NCBI GenBank assembly: GCA_946803715.1
Contig: CAMPET010000014.1
Coordinates: 421,486-485,485, forward strand
From: Beroe ovata
Taxonomy: Eukaryota > Ctenophora > Nuda > Beroida > Beroidae
Length of the DNA: 64,000 nt
Reading direction: 5' to 3'
A program made the translations under genes and the position numbers. Shown one piece after another: positions 30,384 through 42,120 of the stretch; the first letter of the stretch is position 1; each line of letters starts with the position of its first letter. Below the pieces are notes generated by a model. That model had not been told where the DNA came from, searched no databases, and saw nothing but the letters and a program-made list of their open reading frames with translations.

Positions 30384-31880
30384 ATGAAATTAAACAAGGT
30401 CATCTATGCAGCAGTCGCCTATACAATATTCAGAAGACCAGATGTTTATGATTTCTTTGAGCAAAATGTTTTTATTCCTGTTTCTAGTTCCTTGTCTGCA
30501 GAATATGCACATCAGTTAGCCCTCTGGTCTATCAGATTACGATTGCCTCCTTATGATCACTACAGTAAACCTGCAAGTTTGAGGACAACTGTCTTTGGTC
30601 AGACGTTTGACAACCCAATTGGATTAGCAGCTGGGTTTGATAAAGACTGTGAAGCTATAAATGGGCTGAAGAGGCTTGGATTTGGGTTTATTGAAGTTGG
30701 TAGTATTACTCCAAAGCCTCAAGAAGGCAATCCATCTCCACGAGTTTTCCGTTTGCCAGAAGATAAGGCATTGATAAATAGATACGGCTTTCCCAGTAAA
30801 GGTGTTGATGCAGCAGTGAAAAATTTCAGAAGCTCTCAAGCAAGGATCACAGCCCAGATTCATGATCCAAGTGGTGTTCCTGGACAACCTGGGTTTCATA
30901 AACTGCCTAATGAGAATGAAGATGAAATAAGCTTTGAATATAATAGGCCAGAAGATTCAGATCGAGTTTCCAGATTTATAATGCACCTCTTGGGACAAAT
31001 ATTTCTTTATTTCTTCCAAGCTAACACCTGCAAAGTTGGAATCAATCTTGGTATCAATAAAACTACTAAAAATCCTACAAATGATTACTGTGAGGGTGTT
31101 AGAAAGTTGGGGGAATTCAGTGACTACATGGTTATAAATGTGAGCTCTCCAAATACTCCTGGACTTCGTGACTTGCAATGTAAACAGAAACTCGAGAGAA
31201 TGTTAGGTCACATTTCTTCAAGGATAAAACGACAAGAGAAAGTTACACGACACAAGATCTCGTTGCTCCTGAAAATATCCCCTGATTTGGATGAACAATT
31301 ACTAGATGAAGTTATTGATGTTACAATGGACTCAAAGTTTGGTATTGATGGATTGATAGTAAGCAATACCACGATTGCTCGACCAAAAAGCTTGAAAAAT
31401 TCTAATAGGGATGAAACTGGGGGCTTGAGTGGATGCCCTCTTAAACAGAGATCTACCGAGATGATCAGAAAGGTTTATGTGAAAACTCAAGGTACAATTC
31501 CAATAATAGGTGTGGGTGGTATCGATTCAGCAGAAGATGCTTATGAGAAAATTCGAGCAGGGGCTTCACTTGTTCAATTGTATACCAGCTTGGTATACAA
31601 TGGATTCGGATCAATTCGTAGAATGAAATCTGAACTGTGTGAATTACTCAAAAAAGACGGCTATAAGAATGTGCAACTTGCAGTTGGGGCAGACGTTCCT
31701 GAAGTGAGGAATCAGACACTCATGGATCTACACAGTATCTACCATCTGCCACTGATCTCACGTGAAGTGTTGGATTCGATGATGAAATCACCCATTGACA
31801 GCTCCAACTTGATTCAGATAGAGGGTGAATCCAAACAGGAAAGTGATAGAGATGAGGATGGCGTGGAATCTGAAGATTAA
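30384..31880 (+). CDS. DHODH: Dihydroorotate dehydrogenase (class 2, mitochondrial) with insertion and C-terminal extension
   Basis: One exon encodes 498 residues against about 395 for animal DHODH. The FMN-barrel landmarks are present: NPIGLAAGFDKDCEA (77-91), GFIEVGSITPKPQEGNP (101-117), RLPEDKALINRYGF (123-136), NLGINK (221-226), the catalytic-serine loop VINVSSPNTPGLRDLQ (250-265), IDGLIVSNTT, ETGGLSG, IIGVGGIDS and RAGASLVQLYT. The enzyme oxidises dihydroorotate to orotate with ubiquinone in pyrimidine synthesis. Two oddities are visible. About 50 extra residues lie between RYGF and NLGINK (roughly 155-216), including the hydrophobic run FIMHLLGQIFLYFFQ. An acidic C-terminal tail of about 60 residues follows GAD. 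The N-terminus has a helix like the family's membrane-binding region but no clear presequence; an upstream exon is possible (acceptor-like TTCAG near 30367). Confidence 0.94.
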   Translation: MKLNKVIYAAVAYTIFRRPDVYDFFEQNVFIPVSSSLSAEYAHQLALWSIRLRLPPYDHYSKPASLRTTVFGQTFDNPIGLAAGFDKDCEAINGLKRLGFGFIEVGSITPKPQEGNPSPRVFRLPEDKALINRYGFPSKGVDAAVKNFRSSQARITAQIHDPSGVPGQPGFHKLPNENEDEISFEYNRPEDSDRVSRFIMHLLGQIFLYFFQANTCKVGINLGINKTTKNPTNDYCEGVRKLGEFSDYMVINVSSPNTPGLRDLQCKQKLERMLGHISSRIKRQEKVTRHKISLLLKISPDLDEQLLDEVIDVTMDSKFGIDGLIVSNTTIARPKSLKNSNRDETGGLSGCPLKQRSTEMIRKVYVKTQGTIPIIGVGGIDSAEDAYEKIRAGASLVQLYTSLVYNGFGSIRRMKSELCELLKKDGYKNVQLAVGADVPEVRNQTLMDLHSIYHLPLISREVLDSMMKSPIDSSNLIQIEGESKQESDRDEDGVESED

Positions 31881-33679
31881 CAAAAGAATATGCATTATGG
31901 AATAACAGACATTTTCAAAAACTAGGTCTCAATTGGCTGAACAACTAGTGCTGAGTATAGCTACCCGTGTCCTTTTATACTTTTGAACTGTTTAAATTCG
32001 ATCTTTTCATTATACCTTATTTAGGGCAGAAGTGAAAGGGATAATTTCAAATGCAAAGGAAATAGATTAACTGTGGTTATATTTATATTTGACTGAATAT
32101 AAATTGTATTTGGGTAAGACTTTTAACTCTAATATTCGAAGCTCCAACGAAACTTCTCTCAAGTTAGCGTTTTATCATCTAAATTTTTCGGTGCAGTCTG
32201 CAAGATCGACCGTAATTCATTGTTCCTAAGAACTTCGCCAATGATTTTTAATATTGGAATGGTAAGATAGCAACTGTGGAAAAACACGTGAGTGATATAA
32301 CGTACTATAACGTTCAGTACATGATAACACAAAGTATGCACGTATGTGGGTATGTGAGAACCCATACATTTCAATTATCATCACTTGGTAGTAGGCACTA
32401 GGCAACAGCTTACGACTCGATTTTTTTCGAGAATTCGTTTCTTGTCACAGTTTGTTAGTATAAACTTTATCGTATGAGCTCTAGCGGTCTTAGTGCACTT
32501 TAATTGCCATTTCTGTGCTCGAGATACAAGATTACAACAAGATTCAGAACTTACATACTATTGAAACGCATCACATATGGAATGTAATGAGTGTCTGGTA
32601 CAAATACAAACACACGGATGTCTATGTATCTAGGCTGATAACATTTGGACTGTTGTCACGATTGCTTTACTACCCTTATTATCTCTTACTGTAACTTTGC
32701 CTGTATGCTTTCTGACTACAAATTCAGTTTAAGCTTGAAGTTGGCCATGCCAATTTGACCAGATGGTAATAATTCCTACTATATAGTCAGTGTATTTGTG
32801 GTATCCCTTGTGAAACACAATTCCCTGTTTTTCATGTATTGGTGGTGTGAGATTTGTATCAAATTGTAATATGATATGATGTTATATTGTGTATCACTTC
32901 ATCAAATTACCCTTTCCAGAGACAACTTCTCGACTTTATTTCTACCTTTTCTCTGTTATCCTATTTTCCAAATACGACGACGAATGATTTTTAACATGTG
33001 TTATTAGTAGCTTCAAGAAAACTTTCTGTTGGTGTGAGGTCATACGTTAACGCGGCTGCCTTGTATAATGTATATCAACGGTAAGCATACACTAGTATGT
33101 ATTTGTTCAAGTTTTTATTCCTGACATGTTTAATACATAGGTACAAGCACAGTTAACAACATAAATTTGTTCCTAACCTCAGTTAGACATTTAATTTTAG
33201 TAGTAATTCTTTTAACCGAACGTAACGCGCGATCTCCAAATGAGAAATATCGGACACTTTCACAGAATTTTGGCGCTTCACGACACGACGCATGGCAGAT
33301 TCTATGGATTTCATTTCATTGAATCCATCACATCCCCGTTCCCGGTAATTGGACAATATCGTGGAATTGAGGGTCCACTGTCAATACCTACTCACAGAGT
33401 TTCAGCGATCACACGATCTCTTCCAAATTGTGTGATATGTCCCATATTGATGATCTGGGTAATCCTGGACACAACAGCAATTAGAACACTGTCTCTTCAT
33501 TCAACTTCCTCCATTACTCTTAGCTCTTATCAAGCAAGCATCCCTGTTCTGTATTTTAATCCTTTAATCCTGTATTAACAACTCAGTGTTCATTTCTCTG
33601 ATGACAACCAGTGCTTTTGTCATACCTGCCGTACTTGGAATTCTTGTTATTGATAATTGATTTCCTAATAACATTGCAG
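31881..33679. other. Intergenic between DHODH and NRBP
   Basis: About 1.8 kb of AT-rich DNA. An open frame at 33240-33578 has no family features; an upstream NRBP exon may lie here, because the first recognised NRBP exon starts at an acceptor. Confidence 0.45.
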
Positions 33680-36600
33680 GATGTACAAATAGTATGAAAC
33701 GTGTCATTGACAATGTAATGGATGAGGAGAATGAGGATGAAGAAGAAGATGGACCCGAGGACACGGACGAATACGTTGATCAGAGCCCTAACGGACGCTG
33801 GTTTAGACGAGACCAGCCGGTACATGACTCATTTCTACAGCATAATGTCTATATATAGTATCTCCTATAATCATGATGATTATAGCGACATGTCATGCTG
33901 AAACCACAATATGCTCCACACAGGTACAGGCACAGGGCATGTGGGGACTGACGGCCAGTTATCTAGCTATCGATATGGAGGAGGGTAAAGAAGTCGTGTG
34001 GAACGAGATTGAGGTAATAATGGGTGACAGGACAGGAAATCGCGACTGTTGCACGTTTCGGTATATTGGTTTAGCGGAAACTATAGAGATTAGAGATAAA
34101 CTATACAAATCCCCAGATCAGCCAAGAAATGCATTCGCTCATCAGACAGGATAATAGCAAAGAGGCTATGGAGGGAATTTTGAAGATATTCAAACGGATC
34201 GAGGTATTTTCACTAATGAACGAATGAATGAGAGTCTCATTCATTCGTTCATTAGGTCTCATTGAGACCTAATATGATAGTTACCTAACATGATAGTTGC
34301 CTAACATGATAGACCTAACATGATAGTTACAATATCACATTATCACACATTCCCAGCACGTGAATTTGATCACGTACAGCGGGTACTGGATACACGACTC
34401 GGCTGACGAAGATGTTATCAAGATAGTGTACATCACAGAGTACACATCGGCGGGCACTCTCCGCAGCTTCCTTCGGAGGAGTAGGATAAACAAGAAGAAA
34501 ATAGCAGCCAGGGTATGGTAACTTACACGATTGTGTCACGTGTACCTGATTGTGTCACGTGATTGTGTCATGTGCACCTGATCATATAATTGTGTCACGT
34601 GTGTCTGAGTCGGTGAATCTCCTATTTTCGAAAGTGTGAAACCTCGGTTCGTGGTTCATACACTAGTGACGTGTATAAGAAGCCTGGTTTGTGTTTATTG
34701 GGTACTCTGACTACTGACTAGGAAGTCCGATAAGGTAGTCTGACTACTGACTAGGAAGTCCGATAAGGTAGTCTGACTACTGATAAGCTAGTATTAGGTA
34801 GTCTGACTACTGATAAGCTAGTATTAGGTTAACTGATGACTCGCAGGTGTGGCGCAGATGGTGTCGACAAATACTCCGTGCTCTGGAGTAAGTTGATACA
34901 TGTTCTTCTCTCCCCAAATAGCTGACTCCAGCGACCAGCATTCAGCCGAACACACACAGTNCGAGTGCACCGAGTATAACACACGGACACCTCAACTGCG
35001 ATACTATCTACATCCACCATGATGGCATCATCAAAGTCGGCTCAGTCGCCCCTAACATCATCAAGGACTTTCTCCTATCTCTCAAAGAGGGGAAGGACTT
35101 TGGTAAATATGACCACCGATAAAATGATGTACGAGAGTTCCGTCATTGAGTACATTTTGAGTGCATAATGCATATTGAGTGCATACCTTCATCAATGATG
35201 AATCATGATCTTGTTTTAGATGAAAAGGCGTGTTACAAGACTCCAAACTCGAAAGACATAAAAGACTTCGGGAACTGTCTGTTAGAAGTATTTGCAACCG
35301 GCGTAGATGATGCTGACATGTTGCAAGTTGCCCTGCAGTTTGAAACGGAGGTCAGAACTATCGTTGACACATCACACTAAGTACCTCTCGTGCTATCAAA
35401 TTGTCCGTCAAGGCCGTGGCATATCTCAAACCGGCACACCCACAGAAAGTACGGCGAGATCTCACAGAGGAGGAGAGAAAACGGGTGCGGAAATCGTGTG
35501 GCACGAGCAAGGACACTTTCCTCAGAGAGTGTTTCTCGGAAAATGTCACTGTCGATGATCTCGCTAAATCTACCATTTTTATCGAGGTAATATGAGGCGC
35601 AATTTCCACCAATTTCACTTTCATCCAAAATCAGAGGACACTTGCTATTCCACTATATTTCTCAGGTACCGCCTCTGAAGGTGATGTCATTCTACGCTCT
35701 ACAAAAGTACGGTTTGGAAGCGACAGTCATTGACAACCGTGCTGAATCCAAGTACCGGAATCAACACGTTATTCTGGTTAACAACAAGCAGAAGAAACAC
35801 GAGGCATCACCCCTCGATCTGGAAAAACTAGTCGCTGACATTGAGTGAGATTATTAATCGCAATATTATTATTAATCAATCGCAATATTATAGATGCTCA
35901 GTGAGCATTTGCTCACTCATCAATCATGTTTCTCCCACGTGCAGTTCTCCAATGAACAATACCCTCATTCTACAGGAGTGGTATGTTTCCTCTCTGTGGG
36001 ATTGACCTCAACTTAACCACTAAAGTTGCCCCACCCACTGCAGAGTGAGTTTATAGGAACTTCTTCATACTTGAATACTTCCCGCCTACGTTGCCCGTAT
36101 GATCTGGGAGTCAGCATTAGACAAATGATATCGAGATTGCCTAGCTATTGCAAATATTTATGAATTTACAATATGAGGACGAAGACCCGATTATGTATGG
36201 GGGAAAAGGTTTTTATGAAATGATTACCAATTATTACCCCAGGAAAGTCGAAGAAGAAACGCCGATATCCAAAGCGGAAGAGAGGCTGATACTTACGATA
36301 AAGTGCCATCTTAATCCGTCCAAGAGCAATGACGAAGACAAAGCAAACGTGAGTCTTGTAATCCAGCCGCTCTTCTGTGGCATCCAGCGTCACTTTAAAA
36401 TCGGAATCCAGCGCCATCTTGTGATCGAGCGGGACCTTGTAATCCAGTGCCACCCTTGAGCTAACCTTGAAAGCTAACACCTCGAGGACTCGAGTGAAGT
36501 ATATCAATATGCTCATAGATATTTTTTTCAGCTTTCATTAGAATTCCAAATGACAGACAGAATGATACGAAAACTCGACACAGAAATCTCTATTAAAGGT

Positions 36601-36942
36601 AATCCCACGTTTCATGACCGCCATCACCTTTTGTATTTGTAAGGTTAAATAGCAGGATCCTCACATTTCAATTTAGGTGATTGGTGTTGAGTTAATTGTT
36701 AACCGTTTCCCTATCGCAGAGGACAGCCCGAGTAAGCTGGCCGATGAGCTCATCTATTACAACCTGCTGAACACGGTATGTAAACAATGGGATCTCCTCC
36801 ATGAAATAGTCTAGTATTCAGGGGATCATATATTGCTATCCACATTGGCATTATTCGTGTGACTACTAAACCTGCGCGTGTTTTCAATCAGGGAGACAGA
36901 CAAATGGTCATTGAGAGTTTGGAGGAGGTATTGTCGTCATGA
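33680..36942 (+). CDS. NRBP: Nuclear receptor-binding protein (NRBP) pseudokinase
   Basis: Recognised exons: 33680-33819 (first Met 33694), 33924-34013, 34117-34203, 34357-34512, 34847-about 34887, about 34962-35102, 35220-35350, 35413-35586, 35666-35844, (35945-35980), 36243-36348, 36532-36598, 36720-36775, 36892-36942. The family order is plain: acidic N-terminus then SPNGRWFRR, ASYLAIDMEEGKEVVWNEIE, KIVYITEYTSAGTLRSFLRR, WRRWCRQILRAL, ITHGHLNCDTIYIHHDGIIKVGSVAP, and C-terminal LEFQMTDRMIRKLD and SPSKLADELIYYNLL. The catalytic HRD is HGH and DFG is replaced by GSV, so it is a pseudokinase, as NRBP1/2 are. NRBP acts as an adaptor for ubiquitin ligases and trafficking. The N at 34961 breaks one exon, and splicing between 35845 and 36242 is not resolved: the best-matching frame after the GTGAGA donor is off by one base. 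Confidence 0.88.
34700..34832. repeat. Intronic tandem repeats in NRBP
   Basis: A 33-bp unit beginning GGTAGTCTGACTACTGACTA occurs about twice, followed by two copies of a 30-bp variant ending AAGCTAGTATTA. A neighbouring stretch (34545-34605) repeats TGTGTCACGTG words. Both lie within an intron. Confidence 0.8.
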
Positions 36943-38315
36943 AAATGTACGATGTAAACGTCGTCCATCCTCATTCGACAACAGCTGATATGTCCGTGGA
37001 ATGTCCATGGTTTGCACTCTGCAGTCAGCTCGATATTGAGTGACACATCGGGCATCTTCCCTCTCTTTGAATTTCATCTTGGCTATCAAGAGAAGAAAGG
37101 TAGAACTGCAAGTGTATGTAATGATTGACTTAAACTATGAAGATTGAAGAATCTTCTTCTTTTGACATCTTCAAGAGTGTACCAGTGGAGTCGAATTCTT
37201 TGAGTTGAACAGTAAAACAACGTTCAATGTCATCAATGTCATCAACGCTACGCTTCAATAGTTGCTACTTGGCTTAAGCGTAAAGTCTAATAAATGTGAA
37301 AAACTTTGTTTCGTGTTAGTCAATTTCAATTTTATCATATTTTAATCGCGGGTCTTTTTAATCTGAAAAAAATACGATGTTTACTGCGGCCCTTGAATGA
37401 TTTCGCATTTCCTAGTATCGAATTAACAATGTTCAGCGAACACTCGTTCAATCACCAGTGCCAATACTGACAAAAGCCTGATATTACTGATCTTTTTAAT
37501 CCTAATTGATAACTACCTTAAAGTTAATCCTAATTGATAAGTACCTTCATTACAGATAATACCTTTTTTGTTTTTAACTTTAAATAGCGTCTTTCATAAA
37601 AGAAATAAATTTCCCTTTGGCGTGTGCTCATGTAATATTTCCCTTCTGAGAGGGGGGTTGAGCCATGATTACGGATGATCACGGAACTGCTCGTCACGAG
37701 GAAATGTTTTCCAGTTGCTCTAATGGGACGGTCTCATTCGTACCGGTCATCACTGTACCGCGCAATGATGATTCTGTGTTGAAAAGTTCTATTTTGAAAG
37801 CTTCAGCACCAATTCAAGTACCCAGATTCACGTCACGTACTCGCGCGCGCTACATGCACTGATGAGAAATTGAGATCTTCATCTGGCACTTTGTATCGGT
37901 CATGTGACATGATGTCACATGTCATCACTTATGTCACTACTGTGTTTTACGAGATTTGCCATGGACCATTCATAAGAAAGGTTGAGTCAAAATAAGAATT
38001 GAATGAAACGACAGTTATGTTATGAAACGTTAGAAAGTTCAAATGCCCAAGGCAATCAATTAATCAAAGCCAAGCAAGACTTCAGAAAACATAACCCTAT
38101 CTTTGGTTGGAAAAATTGATCTTTACTGTGGTAAAGGAAACTGACATTAAAACACAGTCAGGATGAACTGACTTTACAATTACTAGAGTGGAAATTCTCA
38201 CGGCCCCGACTCAAAACGAAAGGCTCTGAGCCGGGGCCAGTATTTACAAAAATCAGTGACGCAGGTTAACAGTCCCAATAAATTCAATGGCAGTAAAGGA
38301 TTTTTCGACGTAGAA
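36943..38315. other. Intergenic between convergent NRBP and SSR2
   Basis: The two genes converge, so this holds both 3' ends. AT-rich; an open frame at 37665-37862 has no recognised features. Confidence 0.5.
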
Positions 38316-39559
38316 TTAACTCTTCTTTGCCTTGGCTGCAAGGGCCTCGTATTTGGAATGAGATGCATGCCACATGAGAAATGGAATCAACAAAACGGGA
38401 GCACACAGCCCGACGAAGATTAGCCAGTCAACCTGCGATAATTTCGTGTTAAAAACTTGGGAAGGAATTACTTCTGCTTGTGAATGGTGTTCAAGCTGAA
38501 GTAACAAGATTGATTAGAAGTATCGTCGATACATTTCTATAAATGATGTAGGTCGAAGCTGACGTTGGTCGGTACTTGAATTTGTGACCTGGCGCGCGCG
38601 CGCCGCGCGACACGTCGCAGCTTTTAATCGCTGAAAAAGTGTTCCCACCACAACGATAAGTGCTTCGCGTGTTCCAGTTGGTACCATAACAACGACCAAT
38701 TCAACAGCTGCTTGCGACCCGTACTATGACCGAAATTGACGTGTCATTTCGTAAAACCCCATCATGTACCACTCACCAAGTGGGGACTGTACTTTCGCTG
38801 ATAATCTGTCACAGAAAGGATCGGGTTGTTGTCCAGGAAACTTGAGTAGGAAACCTGAAATTAAAACTGTTGAGTTCGGTGTTCGCTCTTAATAAATACA
38901 ACAAATAACCTTTCCTCTCAAATGGCGAACAGTCAACATACTAACCAATTGATCACCAGCTGCATTCTTGTAAGTGACAAGAGCGGGAATGAAGTTGTGA
39001 TTCCCGGATACCAGTGGCTTCAAAACTACCACATGACTTGCGTTAGCACCAGCTGGGATCAGATCGAATGTTGCCTCAAGAGAACCACTCACAAGTTCAA
39101 ACTCTGCTGAGGAAAAACCTGCAGTGTCGTCTACCTGCAGGATTGACAGATTGGTTGATATTGGAATTCGAAGTTTGAAGCTTGCACTTCCGATGAGCAA
39201 TCAGAACTGTTGATTTTAGAGAGAAACGAATCTGCAAAAATTTACAGATATCAAGCACCACCCTGAATAATAGGGCTTATTGCCGTTTCAACAATCAACC
39301 TGAGGTTGCATGATAAGGATTTCCTCAAAGCTGCAATCGCTTGGAGGAGCTTAGTTCGAATTCATTGAACATATAGCAGCATTGAACAAACCTTGACATC
39401 GGAGGCCGGCTCAGTTCCAATATTGTGTATCACGTAGTGCATAGTGAGGTGCTTGTCCTGTGCAATCACTTCATTGAGGAAGTCTTTAGATGCCAGTATC
39501 ACTGGATTCTCTTGGCATGCCACACCTCCAAACAGGAAAAGAACCAAAACGAGCATCAT
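38316..39559 (-). CDS. SSR2: Translocon-associated protein subunit beta (TRAP-beta)
   Basis: Four exons (39392-39559, 38946-39134, 38777-38854, 38316-38432), all joined in phase 0, give 183 residues, the same length as human SSR2. A signal peptide (MMLVLVLFLFGGVACQ) is followed by ILASKDFLNE, a lumenal beta-sandwich with an N-glycosylation site in GANASHVVVLKPL, YQRKYSPHLVDW, one membrane helix (LIFVGLCAPVLLIPFLMW) and a Lys-rich cytosolic tail (KAKKS). The protein is part of the TRAP complex beside the Sec61 translocon in the endoplasmic reticulum and assists protein insertion. An ATG one codon downstream is an equal candidate for the start. Confidence 0.96.
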
Positions 39560-40122
39560 CTATCCTAGTGGATCGCTTGAAATTTTAGTCAGTTAAAATA
39601 TCACGAAGAGATAACATTAATCACTAGGCTAAATCAGATAATAGAATCATTTGTATTTCATTAGTGATAAGGAAATACTCCACGCATCTGCAAATCATGC
39701 AACTCAAGCGTTCAACTAAATTACAGCAAGATTTCTGATGATTAATAATTTACACGGGCATAAAAAGCATTCATAGTGATATCATAACAAATGAACTAAA
39801 AAACTAAAAAAAATATTCCACCTACCAGAACCACTGACCTTGTTTTCATGAATCAAGATGAATAGCATGCAATTAGTATGATAAACAAAAACTGAATTCA
39901 ACACGACTGTTAAGTGTGAAATCATTAGAATTGGGTATTATTCACTGTTAACTCTAATATCAAATATATTTTTATCATCAGATATATTTCATGGAGATGT
40001 CTTTTGCAGCTCACAAGTCACAAATATATCCATATTTCGAAAGAGATAAATTCGATTTTTAAAGCTTGTCCTTAATTTTATTTCAAATAATGTATCAAAT
40101 AGAAGGATTTAAATCCAGTTGT
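39560..40122. other. Intergenic between SSR2 and SLC35A2
   Basis: AT-rich promoter side of SSR2 and 3' side of the transporter. Nothing else is recognised. Confidence 0.5.
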
Positions 40123-41109
40123 TTAAGCAGAGCTGATTATATGGCTGGGAGGTTTTGGCAAGCTGTACATGTACACAGCACCAAGCACCAAAGCTGTTCC
40201 AAAAGCAAATTGGAATGTAATGACAAAACCCCAGACAAACACACTCACAACACAAGAAACGATAATTGCCAGGGATGTGGCAAAGCCTTTCAAAATATTA
40301 TCAGCATATTTCACAACAACAGCAACCAGCAGCCCACCGAAAGCCTGCATAGCAACAACCCACCAAACCCACAAGTTATATCCATGGAAGAAACCCTTCT
40401 CACCTACAACATGGCCATCATTCCACCATACCCCAAATAATCCAACGACCACTCCATAACCTGCCAAGTGCACATTTCTCATCCATAGAGAAATGTCTGA
40501 TCCTTTGAGAAGCTTTTCAAAATACACTCCTGCAAATCCAGAAGAGCAGCAGGACAAAAGCACGGCTATCAGACCAAGGAGAGGATTTTGAGCAACATCA
40601 GAGTTAGCTGTACCACTACTACTATTCTGACTTAGTTGAACTGCTGAAACTCCAACAAACAATAGAACCAGAGCCATCCATTGAGTTCGGATCAACTCCT
40701 TCCTGAGAAGAAACACAGAGAAAATGGCAGTGGTCATTATCTTGAGTTGGTATGTAACTTGAAAAACTGCAGCTTCCAAATTGCTTATGGCAACATATTG
40801 AAGATTGTTTTGAATGACATAAAGAATTGCTGGCACAGATATCTTTACTGCGTCTTTCCACTGAATGACTGTGTAGTAGTGTACATGCTTGAACAGGCCA
40901 CTCAGGGATCCTTCATTCTTGAAAATGACCACAAAGCAGGCTAGCATTTTGAAAAGTTCAGCTAGAACAACAGCAGTTGTTGCAAGATACATGTCTCCAG
41001 GTAATGTACGAGTGTATCTTATGCTAAGAATGAGTGTGGCATTTTGGATAGTCAACACAATCAAACTCAGATACTTGAGGTTGAGACCATTTTCTTTGTT
41101 TCCAGCCAT
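40123..41109 (-). CDS. SLC35A2: Golgi nucleotide-sugar (UDP-galactose) transporter
   Basis: A single exon encodes 328 residues with about ten hydrophobic segments. It has the SLC35A signature: LKYLSLIVLTIQNATLILSI, RYTRTLPGD, LQNNLQYVAISNLEAA-like block (here VIQNNLQYVAISNLEAA), VTYQLKIMTTAIFSV, SSGFAGVYFEKLLKG and VKYADNILKGFATSL. The details RTLPGD, QYVAISNL, GGLLVAVVVKYADN and GAVYMYSLP agree better with SLC35A2 (UDP-galactose) than with SLC35A3 (UDP-GlcNAc), though specificity cannot be proven from motifs. It moves UDP-sugar into the Golgi lumen in exchange for UMP. DHRS4-like lies upstream in the opposite orientation. Confidence 0.9.
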   Translation of the reverse strand: MAGNKENGLNLKYLSLIVLTIQNATLILSIRYTRTLPGDMYLATTAVVLAELFKMLACFVVIFKNEGSLSGLFKHVHYYTVIQWKDAVKISVPAILYVIQNNLQYVAISNLEAAVFQVTYQLKIMTTAIFSVFLLRKELIRTQWMALVLLFVGVSAVQLSQNSSSGTANSDVAQNPLLGLIAVLLSCCSSGFAGVYFEKLLKGSDISLWMRNVHLAGYGVVVGLFGVWWNDGHVVGEKGFFHGYNLWVWWVVAMQAFGGLLVAVVVKYADNILKGFATSLAIIVSCVVSVFVWGFVITFQFAFGTALVLGAVYMYSLPKPPSHIISSA

Positions 41110-41800
41110 TCTTTTGATCTAACCTGAGAAGAGGCATGAGAACCAAACAAGGCACCTACGTAAAATCATTTATGTGTGGATACCTACCATGAACAAGCAC
41201 ATCTCAAGTTTATGATTGTTTCCAACTATAAGTCTTTCAGAAACAAATCTTAAAATACCTTTCTATCATAAAGTTTATTTTACCAAGTTAACCAATAATA
41301 CAAATTTTTAAAGGACCCATTTTTAAAGAAGCCCATTAGAAGTATCTAATCCCATTTTCAAGGATATCATTATTGATATAGAATTGACTGATTAAAATCA
41401 GCCTTATCATCTGAAACTGTGTGACATGTCTTGTCCTTTGATGAAATTAATAGTACTTTCCATAGGCTCAAACTAGTCTTTTATAATTGATGATATGCCC
41501 TGATGAGAATTTCGTTGCACAGCTTACTCCAGCTCGGCCTAGCAACATCAGGCAAAATAGAAAAGCTTGAAACGATTGTAAGCCTGGGTAAATAATAGAG
41601 TTGAATAGATACGAATAATTCAGCCAACAAATCATTCTACCATCATAGTATGTTGAGATTGAATAGAAAATACCGCCACGATAGCAAAAATCATAATATT
41701 CATATGCTAAAATTAATTTCTACACAGTACTTTTAAACTGATACTTACGTATTTTCATGGCCATCGCCCATCAATCCATCACGGTTGAAAGTAGCTGGAG
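41110..41800. other. SLC35A2 upstream flank
   Basis: AT-rich intergenic DNA with no recognised exon. Confidence 0.45.
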
Positions 41801-42120
41801 GCCGCGCGCGGCGCGACAAAATTATAGATTATAGAAACTGCTTGACAATTGCCTCTTGATCTCTTTAGTTGCCTGGCGATGCTAGGTTCAGCTGACGGGA
41901 GCCGCGAAGCGGCGAGCGCCAGCTTCTGTCTGCGAATAATTTGCGGCGCGCGCGTGATGAAATTTTCGACAGGGGCTATTATCGACAGCCAACTTTTCAG
42001 TTTTCCTCTTTGAGTAAAAATACTGGTAATCTGTAATATTGTTTCAAATTTAATATTATCTCTGCAGTCTGCATCTGTTTCTCGCGCGCGCGCTTTCATC
42101 GATGGCCGAAACATTGAAAG
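41801..42120 (-). repeat. GC-rich dispersed element, copy R3, with TTTCTCGCGCGC flank
   Basis: Minus-strand reading gives GGCTGTCGATAATAGCCCCT, TCGAAAATTTCATCACGCGC, GCCGCAAATTATTCGCAGAC, AGCTGGCGCTCGCCGCTTCG, GTCAGCTGAACCTAGCATCG and CCAGGCAA, the same order as copy R4 at 48710. Beside it, TTTCTCGCGCGCGCGC at 42079 matches the foldback repeat at 29041. The two families therefore sit together again, as at 29 kb. Confidence 0.75.

Noticed and set aside
30840-31035. Extra DHODH segment interpreted as a retained intron
   Set aside because: It keeps the frame open and lacks convincing GT/AG borders, so I treat it as coding until cDNA shows otherwise.
37665-37862. Open frame of 65 codons between NRBP and SSR2
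   Set aside because: No recognisable features and no splice context; too short to support.
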